64,000 bases of DNA from the NCBI GenBank assembly GCA_025331565.1, contig JAFREQ010000027.1, positions 2,489,501 through 2,553,500 on the forward strand, given 5' to 3'. This stretch comes from Holacanthus passer (Eukaryota > Chordata > Actinopteri > Pomacanthidae). Below the pieces are notes generated by a model. The model had not been told where the DNA came from, did no database searches, and saw nothing but the letters and a program-made list of their open reading frames with translations. The translations under genes were made by a program, and so were the position numbers. This document shows positions 22,827-31,586 of the stretch, in pieces (within the stretch, counting starts at the first letter, position 1; the number at the start of each line of letters is the position of its first letter).

Positions 22827-23214
22827 ATTTAACTGTGAGACTGTTTCTACATTACTTTCATTCTTCACTGTGAATAAGGCTTGATCATAATCCATATATA
22901 TTTTCCTCTTCTTGTTTTGTTGTCTTTTTTCCCTGTTTCTATCGTCTTCTAATTGTTTCCCACTTTAATTTCTCCCTCTGGTTGTCTTCCTTCCCAACAT
23001 ATTTCCCTCACCCACCGCTCTTCACTCTTTCTCTACACCCCCTCCTTCCTTTCTTCCTCCTTGTCTTCCATCTCTTCAGTACACCTCCAGTATGAGAGCT
23101 AAGTACCTGGCCACCAACCGACCGGACCAGAACCGACGCTCCGTTCCCAACGACCAACTGGACCCGGCTAGCCGGCCTCACCCTGCCGCCCGACCACAGT
23201 CCTCAGTCCACTAG
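2648..23214 (+). CDS. ttyh3: Tweety homolog 3 (TTYH3), complete 14-exon gene
   Basis: Tweety proteins are plasma-membrane proteins described as Ca2+- or volume-regulated anion channels. Exons: 2648-2773, 9484-9680, 13722-13833, 13932-14152, 14506-14601, 15123-15195, 15333-15408, 16703-16758, 16921-17013, 17217-17309, 17403-17539, 19453-19626, 21345-21420, 23080-23214. All have GT/AG junctions and compatible phases, giving 1665 nt and 554 aa; human TTYH3 is about 523. Five membrane segments lie near residues 44-71, 92-115, 220-242, 251-275 and 395-418. Landmarks are the N-terminal PPWWVNLLHRLPHF, the CCCTAWC cluster, GSHKALVEMQD, LTALVDCRSLH and a C-terminal PPxY motif (PPSY), which in this family binds NEDD4-type ligases. 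Extracellular sequons NRT, NQT and NST are present. The C-terminal CENTPLIGRESPPPSYTS block separates it from TTYH1. Which teleost copy (3a or 3b) it is cannot be told here. Confidence 0.95.
3085..3290 (+). repeat. hAT-like non-autonomous element fragment
   Basis: It starts ggttcccaaccttggggtca and continues with 'aatctgaggagttgcaagat' and 'gattaatagcaagatgggaa'-like text, the 5' end of a fish repeat I recognise. The copy at 7975-8305 carries the reverse complement of the same words. Confidence 0.6.
3455..3670 (+). repeat. Dispersed repeat family A, copy 1
   Basis: It shares in order 'acaagcaatgtgaggacacc', 'atcttgggctttga', 'ggacatttttcaccattttc' and 'ttaatcgaaaaaatcaggc' with the copies at 6315, 11345 and 35745. 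The family is a common fish element ending in clustered ttaatcga words. Confidence 0.7.
6315..6600. repeat. Dispersed repeat family A, copy 2 (two halves in opposite orientation)
   Basis: 6340-6420 matches the family forward (acaagcaatttgaagacatc, gatgggcatttactc). 6455-6600 reads as its reverse complement (acccaaagatattaagttta, ttgatcgactaattgtttca). Confidence 0.6.
7690..7965 (+). repeat. Dispersed repeat family B, copy 1
   Basis: It contains ggtcggtccaccacttcagt, atatctcaacagctatgaga, tggattgccaggaaattttg and aactttggtgatcccttttc, a very widespread fish repeat. Its complement recurs at 33840-34115. Confidence 0.7.
7975..8305 (-). repeat. hAT-like non-autonomous element, near full length
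   Basis: It begins aatcccaacctttttt and ends gcgaccccaacctcc, giving inverted-repeat-like ends. The internal ttaatcatcttgcaacccct and cagacttatcttgcgacccc are the reverse complement of the words in the 3085-3290 copy. Confidence 0.6.
9484..9680 (+). CDS. ttyh3: ttyh3 coding exon 2 (first membrane segment)
   Basis: Residues 43-107 plus two bases. The acceptor is ctctcctctccag. It encodes the first membrane helix (ILLLGAVALLCLGLDLLFLL), the basic CCRRRK turn, a Ser/His-rich stretch (SSHSHSHSQ) and the Cys cluster CCCTAWC that starts the second helix. The donor is TGCAG|GTGAGA. Confidence 0.95.
9681..13721 (+). other. ttyh3 intron 2 (4.0 kb)
   Basis: It contains (TG)n at about 11053-11083, an (AAT)n run near 11595-11612, one copy of the dispersed repeat at 11345-11590, and purine-rich stretches at 12620-12820 and 13130-13330. 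No exon-like conserved reading frame was seen. Confidence 0.65.
11345..11590 (+). repeat. Dispersed repeat family A, copy 3
   Basis: It contains aattgaatatctttatataa, gatgtcaccttgggctgtgg, tttactgacattttatagac and a terminal attcatttattaatct. Confidence 0.65.
13722..13833 (+). CDS. ttyh3: ttyh3 coding exon 3
   Basis: Residues 108-145. It completes helix 2 (SAGIAVGFYGNGE) and contains SLRHANRTISGV, whose NRT is an N-glycosylation sequon. The donor is CTG|GTGAGT, phase 0. Confidence 0.95.
13932..14152 (+). CDS. ttyh3: ttyh3 coding exon 4 (extracellular)
   Basis: Residues 146-218 plus two bases. It encodes a helical extracellular domain (VSDSALALNQTVEESL onward) with an NQT sequon and the conserved block IPFW-like VPFWSNTDISLEDLA. 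It is separated from exon 3 by only 98 bp. The donor is TACAG|GTTGGT. Confidence 0.93.
14506..14601 (+). CDS. ttyh3: ttyh3 coding exon 5 (third membrane segment)
   Basis: Residues 219-250. It encodes RWLGYLGLLLFDVLICLLVL, a typical tweety third helix, ending in the basic NSRGTLIG loop. The donor is ATCGG|GTATGT. Confidence 0.95.
15123..15195 (+). CDS. ttyh3: ttyh3 coding exon 6 (fourth membrane segment)
   Basis: Residues 251-275. It encodes VCLLGVLTLMISWGSLGLEL. The acceptor is tgtgcttcag and the donor is GCT|GTAAGT. Confidence 0.95.
15333..15408 (+). CDS. ttyh3: ttyh3 coding exon 7
   Basis: Residues 276-300 plus one base. It encodes SASDFCVSPDTYVTRVTKEN, the start of the large extracellular domain, with a conserved Cys. 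The donor is CAAG|GTATGC. Confidence 0.93.
16703..16758 (+). CDS. ttyh3: ttyh3 coding exon 8
   Basis: Residues 301-319. It encodes DILQYYLRCSSGQINPFQQ, matching the family block ILQYYL-C...NPFQQ. At 56 nt it is the shortest exon. It is flanked by a good acceptor (tacatttccag) and donor (CAG|GTAACT). Confidence 0.93.
16921..17013 (+). CDS. ttyh3: ttyh3 coding exon 9
   Basis: Residues 320-350. It encodes RLSGSHKALVEMQDDVAELL followed by a variable RSATRDYANTK. Phase 0 at both ends; the donor is AAG|GTTCGT. Confidence 0.95.
17217..17309 (+). CDS. ttyh3: ttyh3 coding exon 10
   Basis: Residues 351-381. It encodes GSLEQIQSVLNSTEVGLHQL then TALVDCRSLHM. It carries an NST sequon and the highly conserved LVDCRS motif. 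Phase 0 at both ends. Confidence 0.95.
17403..17539 (+). CDS. ttyh3: ttyh3 coding exon 11 (fifth membrane segment)
   Basis: Residues 382-426 plus two bases. It encodes DYVQALTGLCYDGVEGLIYL and the last helix (LVLFSFVTALMFSSIVCSVP). The acceptor ctccgtgtag lies 93 bp after exon 10. The donor is AAGAG|GTAACA. Confidence 0.96.
17540..19452 (+). other. ttyh3 intron 11 (1.9 kb)
   Basis: It contains T-rich runs at 17960-17990 and pyrimidine-rich sequence to 18050. A 110-codon ORF (17872-18204) begins in the T-rich tract and does not join exons 11 and 12 in frame, so it is not treated as coding. Confidence 0.6.
19453..19626 (+). CDS. ttyh3: ttyh3 coding exon 12 (cytoplasmic tail)
   Basis: Residues 427-484 plus two bases. 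It has an acidic start (TDEEDGEDESG) and then the conserved LYRVHMPSLYSCGSSYGSEA and AHTVSNAPVTEYM. The acceptor gaccaattgaag is purine-rich and weak, but it is the only one keeping the phase set by exon 11. The donor is ACAT|GTGAGT. Confidence 0.9.
19592..19650 (+). repeat. ttyh3: Source copy of an exon 12/donor duplication
   Basis: The end of exon 12 plus its splice donor. It shares the perfect 15-mer cacactgtcagcaat, then gtcact, tgagttag and ctagct in the same order, with the copy at 19808-19858. Confidence 0.6.
19627..21344 (+). other. ttyh3 intron 12 (1.7 kb)
   Basis: Its first 500 bp are rich in gctagc/ctgctagc-like words and hold the exon 12 echo. The remainder is AT-rich, with nothing recognised. 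Confidence 0.6.
19808..19858 (+). repeat. Decayed copy of ttyh3 exon 12 end inside intron 12
   Basis: The sequence repeats cacactgtcagcaat and then gtcact...GTGAGTtag...cactagct, about 216 bp after the true exon end. The donor hexamer is retained but the reading frame is not. Weaker echoes (cacactgcctgtgatc and gagttagaatagctag near 19733-19767) suggest a short tandem series that has drifted. Confidence 0.55.
21345..21420 (+). CDS. ttyh3: ttyh3 coding exon 13
   Basis: Residues 485-510. It encodes SQNANFQNPRCENTPLIGRE and then SPPPS. The donor TCT|GTAAGT splits the PPxY motif: PPPS is here and the tyrosine is in the next exon. Confidence 0.95.
21421..23079 (+). other. ttyh3 intron 13 with a GC-rich ORF block and a tetranucleotide repeat
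   Basis: Most of it is AT-rich. A GC-rich block at about 22386-22557 has an open frame ending at TAG (see findings). A (CTAT)n microsatellite lies at 22785-22827. A pyrimidine-rich tract leads into the exon 14 acceptor. Confidence 0.6.
22785..22827. repeat. (ATCT)n microsatellite
   Basis: About ten uninterrupted ATCT units. Confidence 0.98.
23080..23214 (+). CDS. ttyh3: ttyh3 coding exon 14 with stop
   Basis: Residues 511-554, then TAG at 23212-23214. It begins YTSSMRAKYLATNRPDQ, matching the vertebrate TTYH3 C-terminus. It then continues about 20 residues further than the human protein with a Pro/Arg/Asn-rich end. The acceptor is tctcttcag. Confidence 0.94.
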   Translation, partial: YTSSMRAKYLATNRPDQNRRSVPNDQLDPASRPHPAARPQSSVH

Positions 23215-26080
23215 AGACCAGGTCCGCACCAGTCCGCCCCAGTACTGCCTGAATCCAGTTCTCACAGCCAACGACCAACTCGGCGCTCACCGGAGCTCAA
23301 CCAGAGCTGAGCGTTTTAAAGCACCAACAGGTCCCCAGTTCGTCAAGGTCCGCTGAATTTCACCAACACCCACCGGTTCACCAGAAGCACCACAGCAAGC
23401 CAGGACTCATCAACCAAGCACCTCAGCAAAGGACTGCACTTTGAAGGTCAACCTCGACTTCTCAGCCTCAATTACCCGAAAGTTAAAAAGCCGACGTCCA
23501 TCCCGGAAGATCACAGTTTCTACTCCTCTGCTTGTTCCACCGCCGCAGCGATGGACACATACCCACAATGCACAGCAGTTAAAGCGCCTTGGCTCCGTCT
23601 CCAGTCTTCTTCTACTTTTCAATTCTGTCCTCCTCCACTGGGATCCGTGCACTGCCCTCCAGTGGAGACAGCTACGCCACTCTCACCACTCAACCCCCTG
23701 ACACTTTTACATTCAGACCACACACACACACGCAGACACACAGACACACACACACACACACTGTACAGAGCTGTAAATAGTAAACGTGTGCTTTACTCTG
23801 ATTTCATGAAAAGTAGACTGTTGAATCATTACTGGTAAATGTGGTGTGATGCGTGTTTATCATGGAAATTTTTGCTGTATCTCTCATACACACAAATAGG
23901 CGGACACATCTGTATAAATAATAAGCCAGTGAATCAGAAAGCCATGTTTAGGTAGAAACAGTACCAACACATCCACATTCTCTTTAGCTTAACATTGTCG
24001 TCTAACTAAGACTTGAATCGTGAGCTTGAAAAGTGTGTCCATGTCTCTCTACATATTTGTTTACGTGCACATTACAGTACACGCGTCGATTAATGCATTT
24101 TGAACATGAGCCAGGAATCCTGTTGCGGAATAACTGTTCTGAATTTTGGGAATTGGAGCGAGAGACGAGGGACATAAGAAGGCTCAACCTGTGCCAAAAA
24201 ACTCTGAATAACGAGGGATGCCTGATTCTGTCCTCTTCTACTGCCTCCAGGTGTCTCAAAAAAGGGAAAAAAAACCTCATGTGGAATGTGTTCCCTGCGA
24301 CTGTAAATACTAAGGGAACGGGAAAGACACTTGAAAAAGGAAAATGATGGACAGAAATGGAATAAGACTCAGTGAAAATTCCAACTACACACTTGCCAGG
24401 TGCTATAAAAGCCAGTCAAGGTTCCAGAAGACGATCAGGACTGAGGAGGGAAGGAAAAAAAAAGTTTTTATTACTTTATCATTTTGTTTTATTTTCATTC
24501 AGGGATGTGATCAGGAATATAAAAAGCAGTAAAAAAAAAGCAGCTTTCCATCATTACTTGAATGGAAGTTGTGTCCCGAAACCTGAAAAAAACATGTCCC
24601 TGATAAATAATGTTACATAAAAGTGTTCAAAATCAAGGAACGTGGGTGTTTTTTATGTTTTATGATAAGCTGAAATTCGGGATGTGATACTGTGACCAAC
24701 TCTAGTATTCTGTTTCTTCTTCTATACTGTTTCTTTCTTCCTGTGCTTTTATTTTGTTAACTGCTGACCTTGGATAGCCACCAGCAGTCTTTACTTTTGT
24801 TCCTTTTTTATTTTATTTTTTTACCCACAAGCACAAAATTCTCTTCAAGGTGACTTTGCGAGACGGAGAAGTAAAACTGCCTGGGTCACTGCCAGTGGTT
24901 TTCCCTCCCGCTCTGAAACTCTGTACAGTGTATAAAAACTGTATTCGTGAACCCGTGCGTGTGGCATCACTGCAGCGTGATTGGCTATTGCTCTATCTCA
25001 GTGTTGCTGTGTGCAAGTACAGTGATCAGTGTGTCTGACTGGTAGCAAACAAAGGGCCAGCCTATCTAGCCTGAGTCATTTCTACACAGACGCCGCGCAT
25101 GCCCTCATACGCACACATCAAAACACACACAGATACACACATACATGCTGTACAGACATTCAATACACACGCCACAGTTTCTTATAAACTCCATCTTTCC
25201 CTATGTTCGTCCTGTTTACATTCACTACTAGAGCTGTAGTGAGCACACGCCCTCCACACAGCTGTGACATCGCACCGAAAACCATTTGCATCATGGGTGA
25301 TGTAGTAGGTAGAAACCTGGAATCTCATAATTAGCCAAGTGAGCAGAGCCCTAACATTCAAACACCTTTCAACCACCATTCCTGTACAGCATTTTAATAT
25401 GTTCTTATTAATCAATGACCACTTCTCGTATTAGCGAGACAATCTTACATGTGTGATTTTACTAGAAAGAAAATGTCCATGTTATGGTAACAATGCTACC
25501 TATGGTCTAGTACTTTACAGTGTATTTTGCACCATCGATGCAAACGATGTTAAGATCTGTGGGACTAGTCACTGATTAATGGCCTTTCATAATGTTTTTA
25601 AACTCTTACAACACTCTTCATATCACAACATGTTTTTTTAATTTTTCTCTGTCTTGTAAAAATCCAACTTTAAAGATAAAATAATAGCTAGCTGTTTTGT
25701 AGGAGAATAAAGGCAAGAGCAGCGTTTTTCCTCTCTTATTAATGGTGAATGACTCTCTGTCTTGCAATGTTTTAATAAAACTCTTCCAGTGTCGTCTGCA
25801 CAGCTGACTTAAAGTTGCATTTGAATTCCTGCGCAATTCTTTCTGGAATTTAACCAATCTGATGTGATGTGATGGAAAAAAGGTCCACACTCTATTTAAG
25901 AGTGTGTGCATGTGTGATATTAACAGGAATTCAAATCCACCTCTGCCCAGATGTGACAGACAAACAATGTTTTCTATGGCTGTTTTTATTTTCTGATGGT
26001 TTAACTAAGATATTAATGATGTACATGTCAAAACTGTGGTAATGATATCATGCAGCCTGGAATAAATGTTTTAAAAAAAG
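23215..26080 (+). other. ttyh3: Probable ttyh3 3' UTR
   Basis: No further splice pattern is needed after the stop at 23212-23214. The first part (23215-23650) is unusually GC-rich. It is followed by a (CA)n run (about 23718-23760) and AT-rich sequence. Candidate AATAAA signals occur near 25707 and at 26061-26066; the latter is followed by A-rich sequence and is the best end point. Long 3' UTRs are known for vertebrate TTYH3. The extent is inferred. Confidence 0.45.
26061..26066 (+). terminator. Candidate poly(A) signal for ttyh3
   Basis: AATAAA followed within 10-20 bp by A-rich sequence and then TG-rich sequence near 26115. It fits a cleavage site near 26085, but 3' end data are needed. Confidence 0.4.
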
Positions 26081-28662
26081 AAATTAAAGCAACTTTAACG
26101 TATTGATCAAGACTGTGGGTTTGTTTTTTAATGTGAGTGAATGAAACAGAAACAGAGGAGTCTGTTTTGTGTTTATCTCACTTGATGTAACTGGACATAC
26201 ACAGTAACACAAATACTGTATGTCTACACAGTCACTGATAGATGAAGTAGTAGATGAATCTGTCAGGCCTGCAACATCTCAGCTCTCACAAAATGAAAAC
26301 ACAAAGTGAAAGTGAATGAATCAATACCACAATGTAGAAATACATTTACATTTTATTATAAACCTACACTGAACTTCACAAAAATTGTCATTGACTCAGC
26401 TTTGTCTCCCCCTAGTGGCCTGTTGGTGGATCTATGAAACTTTAAACTGGCACCAGATCTTTAAAAATGTCCGTATAAAATGTGCAGCCTGATCATAGCC
26501 TCCAATCCAGAAACTCACTGGATAGCTGTTAAAGCTGATGATGCCAGAATAAAGTCAGACATACAAATCATCTGCTATAAGTGATAACAAATTTGCATCA
26601 AGTGCTGATTTTGCATCATATTAGTGTGACAGTATGTTTCATTTGCTCTTTTATGTACCTGTCAAAACAACATCAGCTTGTGGAAAGGTAGGTAAGAAAT
26701 GTAAGACAACAGACCATACCTCCTGAAAAGGAAAAGGAGGGGGGAGGAAGGAGAGAAAAAAAACCCCAGGTGAGTTCACAAACGAGTGGCACCTGTGAGC
26801 CGGGGGAAGGGAAGCTACTGACACAAGCAGCAAGGAGGAGAACAGAGAGGAGTGAGAGTGAGTGAAACAAAGAAAAGAAATCCAGGTTCATTCAAATCCG
26901 CCTGCTAATTCATGAAATGAGTAAATAAATATTGTAAAAAGAAGAGAGCAGCAACGGGAAAAGAGAACCAGCTGGATTCACTGCAGGACTCTGGAAACCC
27001 ATGGCCTGAGGAGTGGTGAGGGTCCCAGGAGTCTGTGTGCCCATCCCCTGCAGACTGGGAGTCCATCCTGGCCTGGGCTGGAGAAAATCCCAAATAGAGC
27101 TAAGTACTAAACATCACTCTCCAGGCTTCACCTGTGTCCCTTTAAACCCAAAAGCTGCTCCTCAACCATTTTCCACTCTATTCCCCCCAGCCCTACTTCG
27201 CCCATGCATGCACACATTTACACACCTGGAACTGAACTGGACTAACACACACACACACACACACTCATCCCTTCACCCCTTCATCTTTTTTGGACTTTGA
27301 TCACTTCCATGTTGTTGTTGTATTGTCATGCTTTGTGTTAAATGAGCGAACTGTGATGCTTTTGTTTAATATCTATTTTGCTGGATTAACTGTACAATCA
27401 AAACATCTTGAAAGAACTTGATTGATAGCTTGCCGGTAAATTTCTAGAGGTTGCATGCACACTTAAAAAATTAAATCAAATTCAACAGGATTATAGTTTT
27501 GCTTTTTATTGGTCTCCCACCTGTCTGACATCCAACAACTAGTGTGTGTAACTCTTTCTGGCCCCTACGCTACAAGCTGCACCTCTGGCAGCACACGCTT
27601 AATGCTGTTTGAAGGCAACACAGAGTCACTGTGACACTTGTGTATTGCAGCAGCTGTTTGGAGGCTCACACACACAAATGGGGTCAGTCAAAAAAAACAT
27701 GATCAGCAACTGCAGCTCTTCAGATTCTGAAAAGGGTTTTCCTGTGAACCATGAGTCGACACACAAAGCTTTTCACAGTGGTAATCCTGCCTGTCGTGGT
27801 ACTTCAGGTGGTGGTAACATACTTCTGATTCAGAAACATTAGGAAAAATAATGTACAGTTAGAGGACTGCTTTGACCAATTTAATCTTAAGACTTGTTGT
27901 TAAAAGTGAAAATTAGACAAAGTAGACAAATGAAAATATACAACAATTAAAGCTCTGGATATCACAGGACTGATGATGCACACAGTTTTTGGTTTGGTTT
28001 AAAATATTATATCCAGCTTGCTTAGGAATAGAATGATGATGTTTTGGGCTTTTTCCATCTTTGTCCAATGACCTTGGCAAAGACATGAGACTTTGATATA
28101 CCTAAGGCTGAACAAACACAATCATAGGTTGTAAGTCTACAACAGATAAATAGTCAGCCAGTTTTAAGAAACCAAACTAGTATTTAGTCATTGCAGTAAC
28201 GCGAGCAGCCAGCAGGTGTCACAGTCCACCCAGGAGCATGTTTAACCTCTTTAAAAATTCACTACTCTGGATCAGTGTTTGTGTAAGTGCTCCCTGCGGT
28301 CCACACAATCTGACATCTCTAAGTTCACAGTGGGAGAGAGGCCACGACACACACACACACACACTCAGAGAGGCATGCAATCCGTTAATGTTTTGCCTTT
28401 ATCTCTCCAGGGCCATGTGTACGGCTCGATCAGATAAGAGCCCTGTTGTTGTTCTGCGTGTGTGTAAATGGTGGAGTTTTGTGGGGTTATGGGGGGCAGG
28501 AGGGGGGTGGAGGGGGGGGCAGGTCTCCAGACAGGAACCCAACAACTCATAAACAAGATCAGAGGTTAAAGGTCGAAGCGGCGTCCCTCACAGCCCCATT
28601 TCAAATCCCCTAAAGATTTACAGCACACAATATCAAATTCAAGTATTTGACCAAAAACTGTT
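26081..28662. other. Spacer between convergent ttyh3 and fringe
   Basis: It has mixed simple sequence: (CA)n at about 27245-27264 and 28349-28364, and a G-rich block at 28488-28520. No coding exon or recognised repeat was seen. Confidence 0.5.
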
Positions 28663-28668
28663 TTTATT
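28663..28668 (-). terminator. Candidate poly(A) signal for fringe
   Basis: AATAAA on the - strand, about 1.73 kb after the fringe stop codon. It is the clearest signal downstream of the last exon. The intervening 28669-30398 would be a long AU-rich 3' UTR. Confidence 0.4.
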
Positions 28669-30398
28669 AAGTTCAGCCATAATGTCTACATACGGTCCAG
28701 ATACTGGAGAGAGCATGTACGCTTCAGAAGCAAATGGTTCATCATATACATTCATTTAACAAGGGACAGAATTTAACTTAGCGACTTTCGTTCAGTTGTA
28801 ACAACTGCTTTCAAAGCACAGAAAGATAGAAGACGACCCAACATGAGTCAGTTGTCAATAAAACCTCAAAGGGGATATCTTTGTTACACTGACACCGTAT
28901 AACGTTTTAAAATCATTAAGCAAATATCGAACTTTTTTTTATGTCATTTTATCATATGATGAATTGCAAATAGCGGAAATTAAACAGCAAAGTGCTCAAT
29001 CATTATGACAAACTTCAGAGGAAATAATACTGAACATGACGAGATAAAACTTCAGATGTTTTTGCCTCATTAGGCTGAAAAATTATCACCGATTGTTCCT
29101 TCTGGATTTCTGTGTCGATCTCTTCATGTATTGTAACTGTTTAACACTGGAGCATGTATGGGTGCAGGTGGGCAACCAAGTAACATATTCACATCTTTTA
29201 CAGCTGAGAAAGTGGAGAAAAGACACAGGAAATGTATGAGAATGTGAGGGAAAATGCAAAACAGGCGGAAATAAACAGCAGCAGTTTAGAGTCTTATAGA
29301 ACTCCTATACAATTTACATAGGATGACGAGTGATGGCTTTGTGATTTAAATTTAGGTTAAACTGACAGATTGAGATTTTCATCCCTAGAGCCACATCTGA
29401 GGGAAATTATTGGTCAGATTGACAGAGACATTCACCGTTCCCAGAGGATGAATGCTTTGTTGATTCTTTCTTTCTGATCCAACACTACAGTTAAAGGATA
29501 ATTCTGGTTCATTACAATTTTGGTCTTATTTGTCTTGTAGTATTGGTCATCATCATCTTCTCAATAATAACATTGTACTCATAAAGTTAAATGTTAAAAT
29601 CCGGGAATGGAGGGGCAACAACTCAAATTTAACTCTAAGAGAAAATGAAGGTTAACAGCAAGTAACTTCCTGGTTGAACTTTTGACCTGCTCTTACATCT
29701 TGCTTGTTTAGTTCCAACAAAAACCAAAATGTAAAAGCATCCATTTAATCAACAATCTGATGTTTTGTGCCTCATTTGACTTAATGGTCCTTAATGACGC
29801 TGTTGGTGAGTACAATATTATCATAACTGATAATGAGATGGAAGAAAAAGAAACAAGCTGGAAAAAACCAGATTTAGCCTCATGCAATAATGCACAGCCG
29901 AAGCCAACAAACAGGAGCAGAAACTGATAAACATCTTAGACAGATGAAAGGTGAGGCAGGTCTGACAGGCTCAGTCTGGAGCCGAGACGTCCACTGTAGA
30001 GAAGATAAACCTTTTCAATTTCGGTAACAACATGGCTTCTCCTCTCGCGCCTCAGGTCCGACTTTAAATTCAGGATCTGTAACAGCAAAGTTTGTCTCTC
30101 CATTTTTCAATCCATCCAAGAAATTCAACCTTTAATCTTTTCTCTTGCGGCCTTGTGACACCCAACAGAATTCAGGGGTCAAACCTTCCTTTCCAGCTGC
30201 TGTTGGACGTGAGGATGCCGTTTATGTCCACGTTTCTTCAGCACCACGGAGCCAGAGGAGGGCGGCAGTGAGACTCAACCTCTTATCTTTCTTTTCTTGG
30301 ATGTCTGCAATGATTTCCTCCTCCAACAGAGGAAATTGAGTTTAGGCTGACATTTACTTCTTCTCCTCCATCAGTCTGCCTGCGTCTCTAGATGGGTG
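28669..30398 (-). other. lfng: Probable fringe 3' UTR
   Basis: AT-rich and without an alternative coding end. It includes, at about 29490-29620, a stretch (gttaaaggataattctggtt and onward) resembling a common fish dispersed repeat. The extent is inferred from the poly(A) signal only. Confidence 0.35.
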
Positions 30399-30465
30399 TT
30401 AGAGTCGCCGGGGGCTGGGGCACCAAGGAGTGTCTGGGTACAAGAGACAATGGACCGACCTGAAT
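30399..30465 (-). CDS. lfng: fringe coding exon 8 with stop
   Basis: Residues 333-354 and TAA at 30401-30399. It encodes RFRSVHCLLYPDTPWCPSPR and RL. The acceptor is tttctcag. The HCLLYPDTPWCP block is the invariant fringe C-terminus. Confidence 0.94.
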
Positions 30466-30550
30466 CTGAGAAAGAGGTGGAAATGAGTGTCACAATGCCT
30501 GGAAGCTGCCAACTGGGGATTTCAAAATAAGACCGTGGATACAATTAGTC

Positions 30551-30585
<35 letters not shown>

Positions 30586-31548
30586 GAACAATGGCAGGAA
30601 ACTTGTCATAGTAGTAAAACATTCACAACAAGAAGCTTTTACATGAAGGAGAAATGTAGTACATGTAGTACAAAACCTACGCCCACAATATACAGTATGA
30701 ACTACTGAATATTTGAAAAGACTTTCAATCTTTTACAATTAATCCGTCCATCAATTGGTCAGCAAGCTTATCTCATTAACTCCCCCCACCCTCTGGGCAC
30801 ACTGCCATCACTGTCTATTGACAAGGACCAGAAATTAGCCCAGTTCAATACACAATGATACAATTACTGCCAGAGGACAAAGCAAAAGCACAAGAAAGAA
30901 GGGAAGGGGGACAAATAAAAAATTAATGTCAGGAAGACTGAAGATAAGATCAGTTTTTCTTTTATCCTTTCTATTGTTTTGTTTGCCTGTAATGTCGGCG
31001 CGACTGTTGTTCCTCTCACTGATGCAACATGTTCTGTAAATATTCACAGAGAAGGACACCTTTTGTTCCAAGTGGTTAGTTGATGTAAAGTTGATAGAGA
31101 AAGGAAAAAATGCCAAACATTTTCTAATTCAAGCTTCTCAATTGTGAGGATTGGATGCTTTTCTTTCTCTTATGCAATGACAAACCGAAGGTCTCTGTGT
31201 TTCAAACTATTTGACAGCATTACCGTGGGCTTTTGGAAATTGTGAAAGGTGTTTATTTTTTTGTATTTTACATTTTTGTATTGTTTTGGATTTTTTGGAC
31301 ATTTTACAGATCAAACAATTAACCATGAAATCACTGTCAGTTGTAGCTCCTGCTGTGTTTCTCCCTGCAGATTTGTCACAAATTGAAACGCACAGATATT
31401 TTACCTTGTCGGATCTTCGTGTATGGAAAACGCTCCTTTCAGATTGACAGTGTTTCTGCTGTTTTCCACTGTGCCGTAGCTGAGCGTCACCTAAAGGATG
31501 GGACAACAAAAACACAAGCAGCTTTAGACAGCTGGCACATCAGTATGT

Positions 31549-31586
<38 letters not shown>

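Noticed and set aside
22785..22827. Regular short repeats that might suggest a CRISPR array
   Set aside because: A plain tetranucleotide microsatellite with no spacers, in a vertebrate genome. The compound repeat at 63815-64000 was rejected for the same reason.
31234..31330. Possible fifth copy of dispersed family A beside fringe exon 7
   Set aside because: A few words match (gacattttacagatcaaaca), but the rest is T-rich and too diverged to call without an alignment.
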